DNA of 64,000 nt from Blastocladiella emersonii ATCC 22665 (Eukaryota; Blastocladiomycota; Blastocladiomycetes; Blastocladiales; Blastocladiaceae), in the NCBI GenBank assembly GCA_025594325.1, contig JANHCV010000009.1, positions 744,001 to 808,000 of the forward strand, written 5' to 3'. Shown here in pieces: positions 1 to 12,711 of the stretch. A program made the translations under genes and the position numbers. The notes under the pieces are model-generated. The model ran no database searches. It was not told the DNA's origin and saw only the letters and a list, made by a program, of their open reading frames with translations. Within the stretch, counting starts at the first letter, position 1; each line of letters begins with the position of its first letter.

Positions 1-886
1 CCGACGACCGCGGCATCGACGTGGTCCGCGAGCAGATCAAGAATTTCGCGTCCACCCGCAAGATCTTCAGCTCCGGGTTCAAGCTGATCGTCCTCGACGA
101 GGCCGACGCCATGACGCAGCCCGCCCAGGCCGCGCTTCGTCGCGGTACGCTCTTCACTCGATGCTCGCGTTCGACCAGATCTGACTCGCGCCCCCGTAGT
201 CATCGAAAAGTACACGCGCAACGTGCGCTTCTGCATCATCTGCAACTACGTGTCCAAGATCATCCCGGCCGTCCAGTCGCGGTGCACCCGGTTCCGCTTC
301 AACCCGCTCGAGCACGACCAGATCGCCGACCGCCTGCGCCACATCGCGTCCGCCGAGAGCGTCGAGCTGACCGACGACGGCATGCAGGGCCTCCTGCGCC
401 TGTCGGGCGGCGACATGCGCCGCGCCGTCAACGTCCTCCAGTCCGCGCACGCCGCGTTTGGCGTGGTTGATGAGAACGCTGTCTACACGACCACCGCCGC
501 GCCACTGCCCAAGGACGTCGAGCGGTGTACTAACTGGCTCCTCAATGAGGAGTTTTCGGCTGCTGTGCAGCGTACGCACCCACCCGTTTCTCGTCCGCAC
601 TTCGTTCACTCACACCCGCGACGTAGACCTCGCCACCCTCCGCACCGAGCGCGGGTACGCGCTGCAGGACCTGCTCGCCGACATGTTCAAGTTCGTGCGG
701 TCGCTCGACATGGGCAACGCCGCCAAGCTGACGCTCTACGAGGCCATGGCCGACATCGAGTACAAGCTGTCGCAGGGGTGCAGCGACCGCATCCAGGCCG
801 GCGCGCTCGCGGGCGCGTTCCGTCTCGCCGTCGAGCTCGCGCTCAAGGAGAGTAACAGTCAGCAGCAGCAGATTGGCGCACAATAA
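1..886 (+). CDS. RFC3: Replication factor C small subunit (yeast Rfc3 / human RFC5), 3' part
   Basis: Clamp-loader AAA+ ATPase subunit that helps load PCNA in nuclear DNA replication and repair. The 5' end lies outside the window. The frame opens at base 3 with [17 protein letters not shown], followed by the Walker B region [11 protein letters not shown], the sensor/SRC motif with the arginine finger (SRCTRFRF) and the [12 protein letters not shown] segment typical of RFC small subunits. Exons are 1-144, 200-571 and 627-886. Introns 145-199 and 572-626 both begin gtacgc and end tag, and the phases restore ALRRVIEKYT and AAVQHLATLR. The closest family matches I know are yeast Rfc3 and human RFC5, judged from the DDRGIDVVR block. 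It is convergent with SSK2, with only 48 bp between the stop codons. Confidence 0.93.
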
Positions 887-934
887 ATGAGGCGTGTGGG
901 TCTCTGATTTTTGATCACATCACAACTACTACTC

Positions 935-3900
935 TCACTCTTCGCTGATCGTCGGCTCAGCCGGCGGCGCCAACGACCGCGGTCCCGCCGAGCCCGCCGC
1001 GGCAGCAGCGGCAGCGTCGCCCTCGTCGGTCGTCGTGGTGTGCAGCGTCGAGATGAGCCGCTGCATGGTGGGCGGGCACACCTGGGCCTCCTTGGCGATC
1101 CCCGCGACAAACGGGTGCACCAGCAGGTCGGCGGCCGTCGGCCGATTGTGCGGGTTCACCTGCAGGCACAGCTTGAGGAACTCGAGCCCGAGCGGCGACG
1201 CCTTGATGTTGTCCGGGATCGGTGGCGGGGACACGGCGCTACGGCGGGGCGGGGTGGATCAGGTCAGGTGTGGTTGGGGTGAGTGATGCGGCGAGGCGTA
1301 CCAGTGGTAGATGATGGCCCACTGGTTGTCGAGGTGCGACCACGGCGCTAAACACACGCACGCGTGCGCGCGGGCGGGTCAGCACGCGACCCGACACGCG
1401 CTCCCGCTCGAGCCGAGAACGTACCGCGGCCCGTGTACAGCTCGTACAGGACGCATCCGAGCGACCAAATGTCCTGGCACCCGATCCGGCCGCCGGGCGA
1501 GCCAATGATCACCTCCTACGCGTTCGACGTGCGAGTGTGAGCGCGCGAGAGCCCGCGAAGTCGACGACGGGGGAGCGTACGGGCGCGAGGTAGTTGGGCG
1601 TGCCGATCAGGCTCATGGCCGACTGGCCTGCGGCCATGGTCTTCTGGTTCGAGAGCATCTTGGCCGCGCCGAAATCGACCAGCTTGATGTTGCCGTTCTG
1701 GTCGAGCAGGATGTTCTACACCATGGCGCGCGCGTGTCAGCACCACATCCCCGCACACCACGAAACGCAACGCACGTCGGGCTTGATATCGCGGTGCACG
1801 ATACGCTTCGAGTGGAGGTACTGGAGCCCGAGGAGAATCTGGTACGTTACGCGCTGGATGATGCGCTCGTCGAGCCCGCCGACATCGACGATCGACGACA
1901 GCGTGCCGTTCGGCACGTACTCCATGAACAGGTACACCTTGTCGCGGTGCACCTCGATCCCGTAGTACTGCACCACGTTCGGGTGCGACAGCTGCTCCAT
2001 GACCTGCATCTCGTCGGCCACCATCTGCTTGAGCGTCGCAAAGTTGGCCGTGTCCTGGATCCGGATCTCCTTGACGGCGAGCAGCTCGCCCGACGTCAGG
2101 TCGATCCCCATGTACACGGACCCGTACGTGCCGCCGCCGAGGAACCGCCCGTGCTGCCACCGGATCGAGATGCTGCTGGCCGACGACGACAGCGACGCGA
2201 GCGACCGCTCAGAGACCGCGCTGTCGAGGACGCGCCCGATCAGCCGCGCCTCGCGCAGCCCGTCGACGCGCCGGTCCTCGAGCGCCTGCAGCTTGGCGCC
2301 GGTCCCCTCGAAGAAGCGCGCGTGCGGGTGCGGCTGCGTCGGGCCCGACAGCGTCAGCTGCGGCGAAAACGACTCGAAGTGCGAGATGAGCAGCGACATG
2401 CAGTGGCCGACCTGGACGCGCATGGCGGCAAACTCGCGGTCGGTCAACAACGACAGGACGCCGTGTCCCCGCGCCGCGGACCCGTCGGCGGCGCAGGTCC
2501 CGCTGCGGCAGATGGACAGCGTCGACTCGAGCGCAATCAGCGCCCACCGGAACGTCTTGCGCGACGGCTGGCCCTGCTGGTACTCGGAGTAGGACGTGCA
2601 CGTGAACCGGATCCAGTCGATGGTGAAGAGCAGCAGGCGGTGGTGCAGGCGGCGCGGGTTGGTGACGAGCCGCGAGGAGCGCTGCGCGAAATCGAACGCG
2701 TACGTGAACAGCGTCTCGACAATCACGTCCTCGTAGTGCTCCTTGATCAGCTCGATCCCGTTCAGCAGCGTGAACGTGTACTTGTTGAGCGTTGCCTCGA
2801 GCGTGTTCATGGCCACCTGCAGCCGCCGCGACTGCGACATGACCCACTGGCCCGTCACAAACTGGCCAAACTCGGCGCGGAAGTGCGGCAGCGCGTCCGC
2901 CGTCGCCGCGACCAGCAGCACGGGGCTCGGCATCTGCGACGGCATCAGCGTCGAGTGCATGGCCGTGGCCGGCAGGTCGCCCGGTGCCGCGCCCGCCGCC
3001 CCCGCCGCGTGGTCCGGCACCGGCACGGGGACCGGCGCGACCGCGGCCGCCGCCTTGACGATGCCCATGTCGCTGAGCCGGACCGTGAGCAGCGGCGAGA
3101 ACCGCAGGAACGACGGCGCGTCCGGGTAGTGGACGAGGACGACGGCGTTGGAGGGCACGAGCACGTCCGGGTTGCACGGCAGGACGCAGAGGAAGTGGAA
3201 CACGTTGATGCCCGGGTTGCGCGAGAAGACGAAGACCGACTCGGTGGTATGCGCGACGAGGCGGTACCCGAGGTCGAGCAGGTGGTTGACGAAGGCGGCG
3301 AGGACCTCGGGGCGGCGCGAGTCGCCCGGGTGCGGGCCGAGGGCGAGCGGGCACGCGCGCAAAAAGTGGTGGATCATGAGGCGGAAAAAGTGTTTGGCGT
3401 GGCGCGACCGCAGCTTGAACGTGTCGAGGTGCTTGTCGAGCTTGATGGCGCCCTTGATGGCCTCGAGGAAGAACTCCTGCAGGTGCTCGAACCGGCGCAT
3501 CACGAGCCGGCAGAAGCCCTCGGCAATGTACACGTCGAGCCCCTCGATCGGGTGCGCCGTGGTGAGCAGGTCGCAGAAGAAGCGCCACTCCGTGTCGAGG
3601 ATCTCCGACTCCTTGGTGCGGTTCTGCTCGGCGCACAGCGACATTTCGAGCAGCCGGAAGCACATGTCGAGCGACCGGAAGATGTCGGCCTCGATGGTCG
3701 GCGCGACCAGCCGCTGCGGCTGCCACCCGGGCTGCGGCGCCATGAACTCCATGTACTCGAGCCGGATCTTGTGGCCGAGGACGAGCGTCGACTTGAAGTC
3801 CTTGAGCAGCTGGTCGACGGCCGTGATGGTCAGCTCCTTGATGCGGCTCGAGTACGACAGCCGGATGCGGTGGATCTCCTGGACGAGCTCGAGCGACAGC

Positions 3901-5319
3901 TGGCCGAGCGCCGAAATGAACGTGAAGTCGATGGGCAGGTTGTAGGCGGCAAACTGGTCCGTGAACTGCAGCACCGTCGACTTGAGCCGGCGCAGGTACC
4001 GCGGCAGGTCCGACACGAACCGCCGCTCCAGCGGCGACTGCGGGTCGCGCTCGCGGAACAGCATCTCGAGAATGTTGTTGGACGTGTGGATCCACGACTC
4101 GTTGTACGCCGCCGACTCCTCGGCCGTCAGCGGCGTGTCGCGCGCGGCGCCGGGCGCCGGGGTCGGGGATGGCGATGACGGGTCGCCGTTGTTGTTGCCG
4201 TTGCCGTTGCCGTTACCGTTCGCAATCCCCGCGGCGGCCGCGGCCGCAATGGCGGGCGAGTGGGCCGAGAGGACGGGCAGGGCGCCGCCGGTCCACCGGG
4301 CGAAAATGTTCATGGTCTGGTGCAGCTCCTCGGTGAGGTTGAGCCAGGTCTGCATGACCTCGACCTTGGCCTGGAAGCGCGGGGCCATGTAGAGGGGCTT
4401 GTCGGCGCGGAAGGCGCGGTCGGTCGGGTACAGGTCGCGGAACTCCTGGACGCGGTCGAGCTGCTCGGCGACCTTGGCGCGCGTGTCCGAGACCGAGTCG
4501 CGCGGGTCGGCCATGAAGTCGAGGACGAGCAGCAGGCCGGCGTCAATGTCGGTGCGGCGCGTGTCGACGAGGTGGCGCTCCTCGAGCACCGAGTGGCCGT
4601 GGTGCACGGCGCGCAGCGCGAGCCACAGCTCGTACTTTTTGTCGGGCTCGGTCCAGCTCGACTGCGAGAACAGACTATGCGGGGGTGCGGATCAGTTCCC
4701 GTGCAAGAGCGGCAGTCGGCAGTCGGCGGGCAAGGAAAGCGTACCGCTGGGTCTCGAGCCGCAGAATCTCGCCCGTGAGCACCGACTCGAGCATCGACAG
4801 CCACTCGTAGCGGTGGAGGAGCGGGTCGGGCTCGGCGCCGCCGTCGGCCCCATCGCTCGGGACGCCCGTGGCGGTAGGCCCGCCGTGGTGCGCCGAGACG
4901 GCGGCGGACCGGCGCGCCGTCGACGACGCGGGCGGCGGCGACGGGAACGGGAACACGGGCGAGTCGGCGACGGCCGCCTGCTGGTTCGGGTTGACGAGGC
5001 TCGGGTACAGCGCGTGCGCCGGGGTCTGCGGCACGGCCGAGGCCGCCGACGCGGCGGCGGCAGCAGCCGACGAGTGGTGGTGCGCGCGCGGCGTCAGCGG
5101 CGGCGACGCGAGCGGGATGAAGTTGTCCGTGGTCGGGCCCGAGAAGGTCGGCGACGTGGGCGTCGGCAGCGTCGTGTGTGCGGCGGCGGACGACGACGGC
5201 CCGTTCGCGACGGCGGAGGACGCGTCGGGCGCGGGCGCGCGACGCATGGGCGCGTCGGCAAGCGTCGGCGGGACGCGCCGCTTCGGTGGCGGCGGGTTTG
5301 ATGGCAGCGATGATCCCAT
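935..5319 (-). CDS. SSK2: MAP kinase kinase kinase of the HOG/stress pathway (Ssk2/Ssk22/Wis4 type)
   Basis: MAPKKK expected to phosphorylate a Pbs2-type MAPKK after activation by an Ssk1-type response regulator. Exons are 5319-4745, 4674-1776, 1715-1581, 1515-1425, 1347-1302 and 1238-935. They sum to 4050 nt, or 1349 residues, with all phases closing. The N-terminal 180 residues are Pro/Ala/Ser-rich and disordered. Residues of about 190-1000 correspond to the long conserved regulatory region of Ssk2. The kinase domain spans about 1028-1300, with glycine loop GGGTYGSVY, the VAIK-type lysine in LLAVKEI, HRDIKPDN, DFG, LIGTPNYLAPE and WSLGCVLYE, so it should be active. Four introns cut the kinase domain, one directly after HRDIKPD. 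The start at 5319 is the first ATG of the long frame. It shares a 691-bp divergent promoter with RRP5. Confidence 0.93.
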
Positions 5320-6010
5320 GGTGAGGGTCGCCGGCGCGGCGGCGGCGGCGGGGGTGGTCGCGGTGAAGGGGCGGCAGCCAGCTTACGCGCGTGCGGGCGG
5401 GTGGAGGAGATCGATCGCGCGTGTGATAAACTCGGGCGCGAGGAGGGAGAGCGAGGGCCGCGCGTGTCGCAGAGCCATGAGGGGCGGGCCGAGACACGGC
5501 TCCCCGGTTCCCCTGCGTGGCTGCCTGCGCCGTGTGCCCGCGATTGCTGGCGCGCGCGCACAGCGTCACGGCGGCGTGTCATCGTGCATGCGATACGTTA
5601 GCGGCAGTGCCTGTGCGTGTGTCTCGCTGCTACGGGCGTGAGAGCGCGTGTGGCGCAGTTCCCGCCGGTCGGTCGCGGCGCGCTGGTCGGCCAACGCGAA
5701 TCCGAACGCGTCGCCCCGCCTCGCGACGGGCCACGCCGACCCACGTGACGCGTAAACACCGACTTCCCCTCCTCCCGCGCCGCCGCCACTCCGCCGGCAG
5801 CGACTCGACGGCGAGCGGCCGCGCGCGCGCCGCGGGTCGGATCCATTGGACTGTGGCGTACCGTTGGGTGACGCAAGACGTAGCAACCAACGACACCACG
5901 CATCGACTCGCCCGCCCACCTCGCCGCTGCCCGCCCTCATCGACTACTCGGCGCGCGCGTGAGACGACGAATCGGTCAATCCCGCCCCACTCTACCCCTC
6001 CGCACCGACC
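5320..6010. promoter_or_regulatory. Divergent intergenic region between SSK2 and RRP5
   Basis: This 691-bp stretch separates the divergent ATGs of SSK2 and RRP5 and should hold both promoters. It is GC-rich with several CGCG-rich runs. I see no clear TATA box close to either start and no gene. Open frames here show arginine-rich compositional noise. Confidence 0.5.
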
Positions 6011-9000
6011 ATGGCTGGACCCGCTGCCGCCAAGGCCAACCAGAAGGCCAAGCCGAAGCCGGCGCCCGGGAAGAAGCCCGCGCCCGGCGCCGCCGGTAAG
6101 AAGCAGAAGGCCCCCGCGGCCCCCGTCAAGGCCGCCGGGATCGTGAACGTCATCGCCGACGAGCACGCTCCCGACGTGCCCTCTGTCTCGGCGCCCGCTG
6201 CCGCGAAGAAGGCCCCCGCGGCTAAGAAGCCTGCTGCTGCTGCGCCCGCGCCGGCCAAGAAGGCTGCTGCTGTCGCGAAGCCTGCTGCTGCTGCCGCTGC
6301 GCCGGCCAAGGGCAAGAAGCCCGCCGCCTCTGCTGCCGCCGGCAAGAAGGCCGCGCCTGCCGCTGCTGCCGCTGAGCCCGCCAAGGCCGCGCCCGCGGTC
6401 AAGCGCACCAGCTCCGAGGCCTTCCCTCGTGGCAAGGCGCCCAAGACGGCTGCCGCTGCCGCCGCCTCCGCGGCCAACGACGCCGAGTCGGGCGACGACG
6501 AGCCCGCCGCCGCCGCCCCCGCGCCGAAGAAGAAGGCCAAGACCGAGCCCAAGCCCGCCGCCGCCGCTGCCTCGGCTGCCCCCGCCGTCAAGAAGATCGC
6601 CGCCCCGAAGAAGTCGGCCGAGCCCGATGCCGCGAAAAAGGAGAAGCACGCCTTCAACATCGCCAAGGTCTTTGCCGACCAGAAGCCCGTGTTCGGCCTC
6701 GTCAAGGACTTCAAGGAGCTCGACCTCGTCGTGGCCCTGCCCGGCAACCAGTTCGGCTACGTGTCCGTCACCGAGGTGTCGCCACAAATCTCGGCCATGG
6801 TCGCCGCCTACGCCCAGCCCGAGGACAGCGACGACGAGGATGAGGAGAAGGTCCGTTTGCGCGTCACATCACCCGTAGCTGCCCGAACGCGGCCGCTGAC
6901 ACGGCCTGACCGTGTATAGGAGCTCCCCGAGTTGCGCAAGTACTTCACCAAGGGCCAGCCCGTGCTGGTCAAGGTGACGCAGATCAAGGTCAAGGACGAG
7001 GCCTCGGCCAAGCGCCTCGACCTGACCCTGCAGCCCAGCCTGATCGCCGCCGGCCTGACCGCCGACGACTTCAAGGCCGGCACCATCGTCCAGGCCGCCG
7101 TGCGCTCCGAGGAGGACCACGGGCTCATCCTCGACCTCGGCCTCGGCAAGGACGAGCCCTCGGGCTTCGTCCCGACCGCCGCCATCCCCGCCGGCCGCTC
7201 CTTCACTGTCGGCCAGGTCGCCCTGTTCAAGGTGACCGAGCCCGCCGACGGCGGCCGCGTCATCACCGTCGCGCCGCTCCCGCTCGACGCCGCCCTCGGC
7301 TCCGACGCCTTCGCCGGCACCCGCTTCGCCAAGGGCACCGTCGCGCTCCCCGTCGCCATCGCCGCCGACGCCCGGCCAACCCCGCCCATCGCCATCGGCG
7401 ACGTCGTGCGCGCCACCATCGTCGAGCACTCGAGCGCCGGCATGAAGGTCGACCTCGTTGTCGGCGATGCGTCGGGCAAGAAGGGCAAGGACGCCGCTGC
7501 GACGCCCGCGGGCCCCACGTTCCGCGGCCTGGTCCCGTCGTACCACATCTCGGACATCACGCTCGCGCACCCCGACAAGCGGTTCCCCGTCGGGTCCAAG
7601 CACAAGTTCCGCGTGCTGACGGTCAACGGGTCCAAGTTCTCGCTGACGGCCAAGAAGACGCTCGTCAACAGCGAGCTGCCGATCGTGACGGACCACTCGC
7701 GCGACAACGTCGGCAGGATCACGCACGGCGTGATCGTCGGCGTCACCGAGACGGGCGTCGTGGTGCAGTTCTACAACCTCGCCAAGGCATTCATCCCGAT
7801 CTCGGACATGTCGCACGAGTTCCTCAAGTCGACCGACGACTTCAAGCGCGGGCAGCCCGTCAAGTGCCGCATCTACTACGCCAACGCCGAGCAGGAGCGC
7901 ATGAAGGCGTCGCTGCTCCTCGAGGGCAAGAAGGCGTCCGATGACGACGAGGCCAAGGCCCTCGCCAAGGCCCAGGCCAAGAAGGACAAGGCCGACAAGG
8001 CCAAGCTGCGCAAGTCGGAGCGCATCCTCCAGACCTTCGACTGGTCCGCGATCCCCGCCGCCACCGACCGCACCTCGGTCGCCGACCTGCACGTCGACAT
8101 GGACGTCGAGGGCTACGTCCACAACATCAAGGACAAGGCCGGCGTCTTCGTCGGGCTCTCGCCCAGCGTCACGGGCCGCATCAAGATCGCCGAGCTCTCG
8201 GACAAGTTCGTCCGCGACTGGCAGTCGCTCGCCAAGGTCGGCGACCGCATCAAGTGCCGCGTCGTCGCCATCGACGGCAACCAGGTCGAGCTCTCGTGCA
8301 AGTCGCGCAAGAAGGTCGCCGGCAGCGACGTCGAGTCCGAGGCCGAGTCGTCAGACGACGAGGACGCCGCTGACGCCATGGAGGTCGACGGTATGGCTGC
8401 GCTGTCCGACTCGTCGGACGACGACGACGAGGATGCCGACGACGAGGATGCCGACGAGGAGGAGGAGGAGCACGAGGCGCGCGCCGGCAGCGACGAGGAG
8501 TCGGACGCCGACGACGTCGACGTGGTCCTCGACACCCAGAACATGGCCAAGTCCACGGCCAAGGCCGGCGGCATCGAGGTGACCAAGGGCTTCAGCTGGT
8601 CCAACTCCATGTCCGACGACGAGGACGAGGGCGCCGACTCGGACGACGAGGACGCCGACGAGGACGAGGACGCGTCGGGTGCAGCTGGCGCTGCCGGCGA
8701 CGACGACGCCATGGACGTGGACGGCGAGTCGGGCGAGCCGTCCAAGGCCAAGCTCAAGCGGCAGAAGCAGAAGGCCAAGGACGAGGCGGAGCGCGCGGTG
8801 CAGCAGCGGCAGGCGGCGATCCTGCAGGAGCCGCAGCTCGCGACCGACTACGAGCGCATGCTGGTCGGGTCGCCCAACTCGTCGTTCCTGTGGATCAAGT
8901 ACATGGCGTTCCAGCTCAAGCTCGCCGACGTGACCAAGGCGCGGCAGGTCGCCGAGCGCGCGATCCAGACGATCCACTACCGCGAGGAGCAGGAGAAGCT

Positions 9001-9637
9001 CAACGTGTGGGTCGCCTGGCTCAACCTCGAGAACCAGTTCGGTGACCGTGAGTCCCTCGACGCCCTGTTCAAGCGCGCGGTCCAGTACAACGACCCGCGC
9101 ACCGTGTACCTGCACCTCGCCAGCATCTACACGCGGTCGGGCAAGCTCGAGGCCGCGGCCGAGCTGTACGACGACATGGTGGCCAAGTTCAAGGAGTCGA
9201 CGACCGTGTGGATGCGGTACGCCACGTTCCTGTTCGAGCAGCCCGGCCGCGCCGACGAGGCGCGCGCGCTCCTCCCGCGCGCCCTCAAGTCGCTCGCCAA
9301 GGCCAAGCACATTGCCGCCATCACCCAGATGGCGCTGCTCGAGTTCAAGCTCGGCGACGCGGAGCGCGGGCGCACCATCTTCGAGGGCGTGCTCGCCAAC
9401 TACCCGAAGCGCGTCGACCTCTGGAGCGTGTACCTCGACATGGAGGTCAAGTCGCGCGATTTCGACGCGGCGCGACGCCTCTTCGACCGCATCATCACCC
9501 TCAAGTTCTCGTCCAAGAAGATCAAATTCTTCTTCAAGAAGTACCTCGAGTTCGAGAAGAAGTTTGGCGACGACGCCCGCGTCGCGTACGTCAAGCAGCG
9601 CGCCGTCGAGTACGTCGAGTCGCTCAACCGTGAATGA
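6011..9637 (+). CDS. RRP5: rRNA biogenesis protein Rrp5 (S1 repeats plus HAT/TPR repeats)
   Basis: Nucleolar factor needed for processing and assembly of both ribosomal subunits. There are two exons, 6011-6850 and 6920-9637; the intron has a gtccgt donor and a tag acceptor. The product is 1185 residues. The N-terminus (about 1-200) is very Lys/Ala/Pro-rich. About five S1-like domains follow, the last around VGDRIKCRVVAIDGNQVEL. Next come a long Asp/Glu/Ser acidic linker (8330-8740) and the C-terminal HAT/TPR block with the family signature FLWIKYMAFQL, ending in KKYLEFEKKFGD. Yeast Rrp5 has 1729 residues and 12 S1 domains, so this copy has a clearly shorter S1 array while both functional ends are present. 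The start is an ATG in a good context (accatggc). Confidence 0.93.
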
Positions 9638-9930
9638 GCTGGTTTTGCCGTGTATTGTTTGCCGATTATGTTTTCCACTCGTACCTTGTAATTGTTCCTA
9701 TATAGTCACTGATCCCATAGCACTGCCTTTTCTTGAGTGAGAGCGTTGACCTGACCTGTCGGGACGGCGCGGCGGGCGACATGAACGATGCGTCAAGGCG
9801 ACGCGTTTCGACTTTGCGGCTATCAACCTCTCGCACGATATATCCGCGCGCTAGCAAGAAATTGCGAAAACCGTATATATTTGTATTTCGCGACAACTAG
9901 AGGATGGGCAAGGGAAAGCGACTGCGAGGC

Positions 9931-12237
9931 TCACTCGCCATGGATGAGCGCCAACAGCGCCGACTTGTACTCTTCCGACGCGACCGTCTCGGGCGCAACG
10001 CGTCGGAGCTCGCGAATGATCGCGCGCGACTCGGCCTTGGAGCTCGCGATCTGGTCGGCTGCGCGGACGGCCTGTGCGACCCACTCTGCGTCCTTGACGC
10101 CATCAAGCGCGCCATCAGGAACTGCGCGCCAGAACGCGGCGGGAATCGGATCCAAGCTGCCGCACGACTCGATCCGCTCGACGAGGCCAACAAAGTCGGC
10201 GCGAAGCAGAATGTCCAGGAGCTCGCGGAGTGGGTCTTCGACAGTCTGGCAAGCAGCAGCTGGGCATGGGGCCGAAGGAGCAAGGTTCGGCTGAACGAGA
10301 AGGGCGGAGGACAGCTGCTGGAACGCCGTGGGATGAAGATCGCCGATCGCAGCGCGTGGATCGAGCGGAACGAGGTCGGCGATGGTGTCAGTGAACGCGC
10401 GCTGCCGCGACAAGTCGCACTCGGCGCACGTTTGGGATGAAGCGCCGCATGAGATGGTGTGCGTTCCAACGTTTAAGGAACACAGAGCGTGGATCATGGC
10501 GCCAAGGAACAGCGGAGCAGTCCCTGTTTGAGCAAGGCGCGCGATGGCACGGGAGCGCTAGGTCGGGTCGCGGAGCATGCTCACGGGAACCCAAGCAAGC
10601 GCGACGCACGAGCTTGGATCGCAACATGAGACAAACTCGGTTGCAAGATCAAATATATCCTCGAGGCTGACGAGAAGCTTGCTGCTGAAAACAGTTTCAA
10701 GGAAGTCGCAATACTGGCGCCGCTGAGCGAGCGTTGTCCAAATAGTGTCTGAAGCCAACGTTGCGACAGCTTCCATGGTTTCGACGAGAGCTTCGATCGG
10801 CAGTTGCCCGTGCTCGCCAATGTGGCGGCGCGCAAACGACAGGATCGCCCGAGGATCGGGAGTAGGACCGAAAACATCACGGCCACTACTCGTGAACGGG
10901 GGAATACATGTTGCAAAGCCTAATGAGGAAGGACGAACAAGATGGGAGAAGTCGGTAACGCGTAACGACCATTTGTGCCCGGATTTGAGCAACGCACCTT
11001 GTACCACGGCTGATGGGAACCGGTCTCCAAGTCGCTCCGTCGCCAGGACAAGCATGGGCGAGCTGGAGACGTCCCCATCCCACTCTGTGACGCCCCATCG
11101 GATTATGTAGCCCCAAGCCGACATATCGAGGAGCTCCAGATCGTCAAGGATGATCAAATTCGCGGCCGATCGCGGGATCCGCCCCATGACAAAGTCGGTG
11201 GTGATTTGCGAGTGGTCGGACTCGCGGACCTGACTGATACAACGTCCGGAGTCGAGCTTGGCGAGGCGCTGGAGCAAGGCAGGTCTCGAGCTCAAAAAGG
11301 TGACGAAATGGCGGCCGTCGACGCGCAACGGATCAGCCGTCCAGCCAAATTGCAGAAGCCACACAAGGATCTCCACCGTTTCGTCCATTGAGGTCTTCCA
11401 CTTGACAGAGGTACTCTTGCCAAAAAGATCCTTTGCATAGTCATCCAAGCACGTAACTTCTGACAGCCAAGTCTGGTAAGACGAGCATGTCAAGTTTTGA
11501 ACAACCTTAAAAAGCACCAGGTCACCCGAGAAAATGGCAAGGATACCAAGGAACTGGTCGATCGCTATCGTTGCATAGGTGTCGTCGACAAGCCAATACG
11601 CAGGCTTGGCTTGATGCGACATGTATCGCCAGGACGTCGGGCGCAAATAAATTCGAGTAACCTTCGGCAACCGGTCGTACACCCGCTGAAAGAGGTGCCG
11701 CAGCGACTGGCCATCAAGGCGGTAGCTCGCGATCACCAACAGCTGAAGCAAAGAGATGACCGGGTGCGCATCAATGGACAGAATTTGATTAACTCGACGC
11801 GTTTGGCAGAGGTCGTCGACAGTGTCGGCAAAGGTTTCCGTGTCGTAGCAAGTTGAGTCAAGCAGGGGCTCGACCAAATTTACGAGTCGATCGGCGAGGA
11901 CGGTAAGCAGGGAGGTGACACAGTCAAAGTCGGGACTGCCAGGTACAGCTCGCGGGGCAGCATCTATGCTATCGGTACCCGCCTCGAAGAGTGCACCAAC
12001 ATCGGTTGCGAGGATTTCGCGATCCCATGTGTAGTAGTTTCGATAATCGTCCGGGTGGGCGCGTTTAAGAAGATAGTTAAGCCATAGACGGTTGACCAGA
12101 CGGGTGCAGGTCGACCCGTAAAGCTCGCGATTCGCGAGACAAACAGCAAGTTTGGGGCGCGCGAGTTGGACAACCAAACCAAGGAGCTCGGTCGGTAGAG
12201 CGCCAAGCCCAATACATTGCATAGAGTTTCGATTCAT
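9931..12237 (-). pseudogene. F-box-like family member A, one in-frame TAG
   Basis: Full-length member of the family, 743 codons counting the premature stop and the terminal stop. Exons are 12237-10998 and 10919-9931; the intron starts gtgcg, ends tag and is phase 1, at the same place as in members B and D. The N-terminus carries the F-box-like stretch GALPTELLGLVVQLARPKLA. The C-terminal half has the CAECDLSRQRAF motif, DGALDGVKDAEW and a RRVAPETVAS tail. At 10560-10558 a TAG interrupts the segment ...SMLRDPT/RSRAIARL..., where paralogues read DPATRDRA. Frame and similarity continue on both sides, so this is a single nonsense mutation in an otherwise intact gene. It may be a young pseudogene, a truncated 559-residue product or a sequence error. 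Function is unknown; an SCF adaptor role is only inferred from the N-terminus. Confidence 0.7.
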
Positions 12238-12711
12238 GGGTCGTCAAGATACATGGGTACGGGGTCGGGGTCGTGTGGGAGCGGAGGTCGTCCGACGACG
12301 AGCAACCCCGCGGCGCCACACAAACCCCTTCCTGCTCACCCGCGACACGTGCGTCTGAACGGCGCGCTGCTCCGCTGAGGGCTTCCATAGTGCACCATTC
12401 ATCGCTTCCATGCTGTATGACTCGAACTGCCGCCCCCACCTCCCTCGGACACCACGGCCGGACCCGCGATGTCGCGTCGCGTCAATCACAGCTGAGCAGG
12501 CGGACAACGGAAAGAGCAAGTCACCCGGCCACGAGGTCAAAAAATGATGGTGTGCACAGGAATCGAGTGTATCATATCAAATCGAGTGGTTTGAACATGT
12601 AGTTACATGCTTTTGATTGCGTACTGGTGGGAGCTGGAAGGGTGGGATAGAAGAAAAACACTTACCCTGAGGCTTACATTGACATGGAGAATCAAAGTCA
12701 AAGGAGCGACT
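12238..12711. other. Intergenic region between family members A and B
   Basis: 474 bp upstream of member A and downstream of member B. The bases just upstream of A's ATG resemble the same place in member B (cgattcatgg followed by tacatggg), in line with tandem duplication. Otherwise I see no gene or clear promoter element. Confidence 0.4.

Noticed and set aside
1734-4178. 814-codon open frame antisense to SSK2
   Set aside because: It is a shadow of the GC-rich coding strand: Arg/Val/Glu-rich with no domain, while the opposite strand carries a complete kinase.
5630-6787. 385-codon Gly-rich open frame antisense to the RRP5 start
   Set aside because: Gly/Leu/Arg repeats are the complement of the Lys/Ala codons in the Rrp5 N-terminus.
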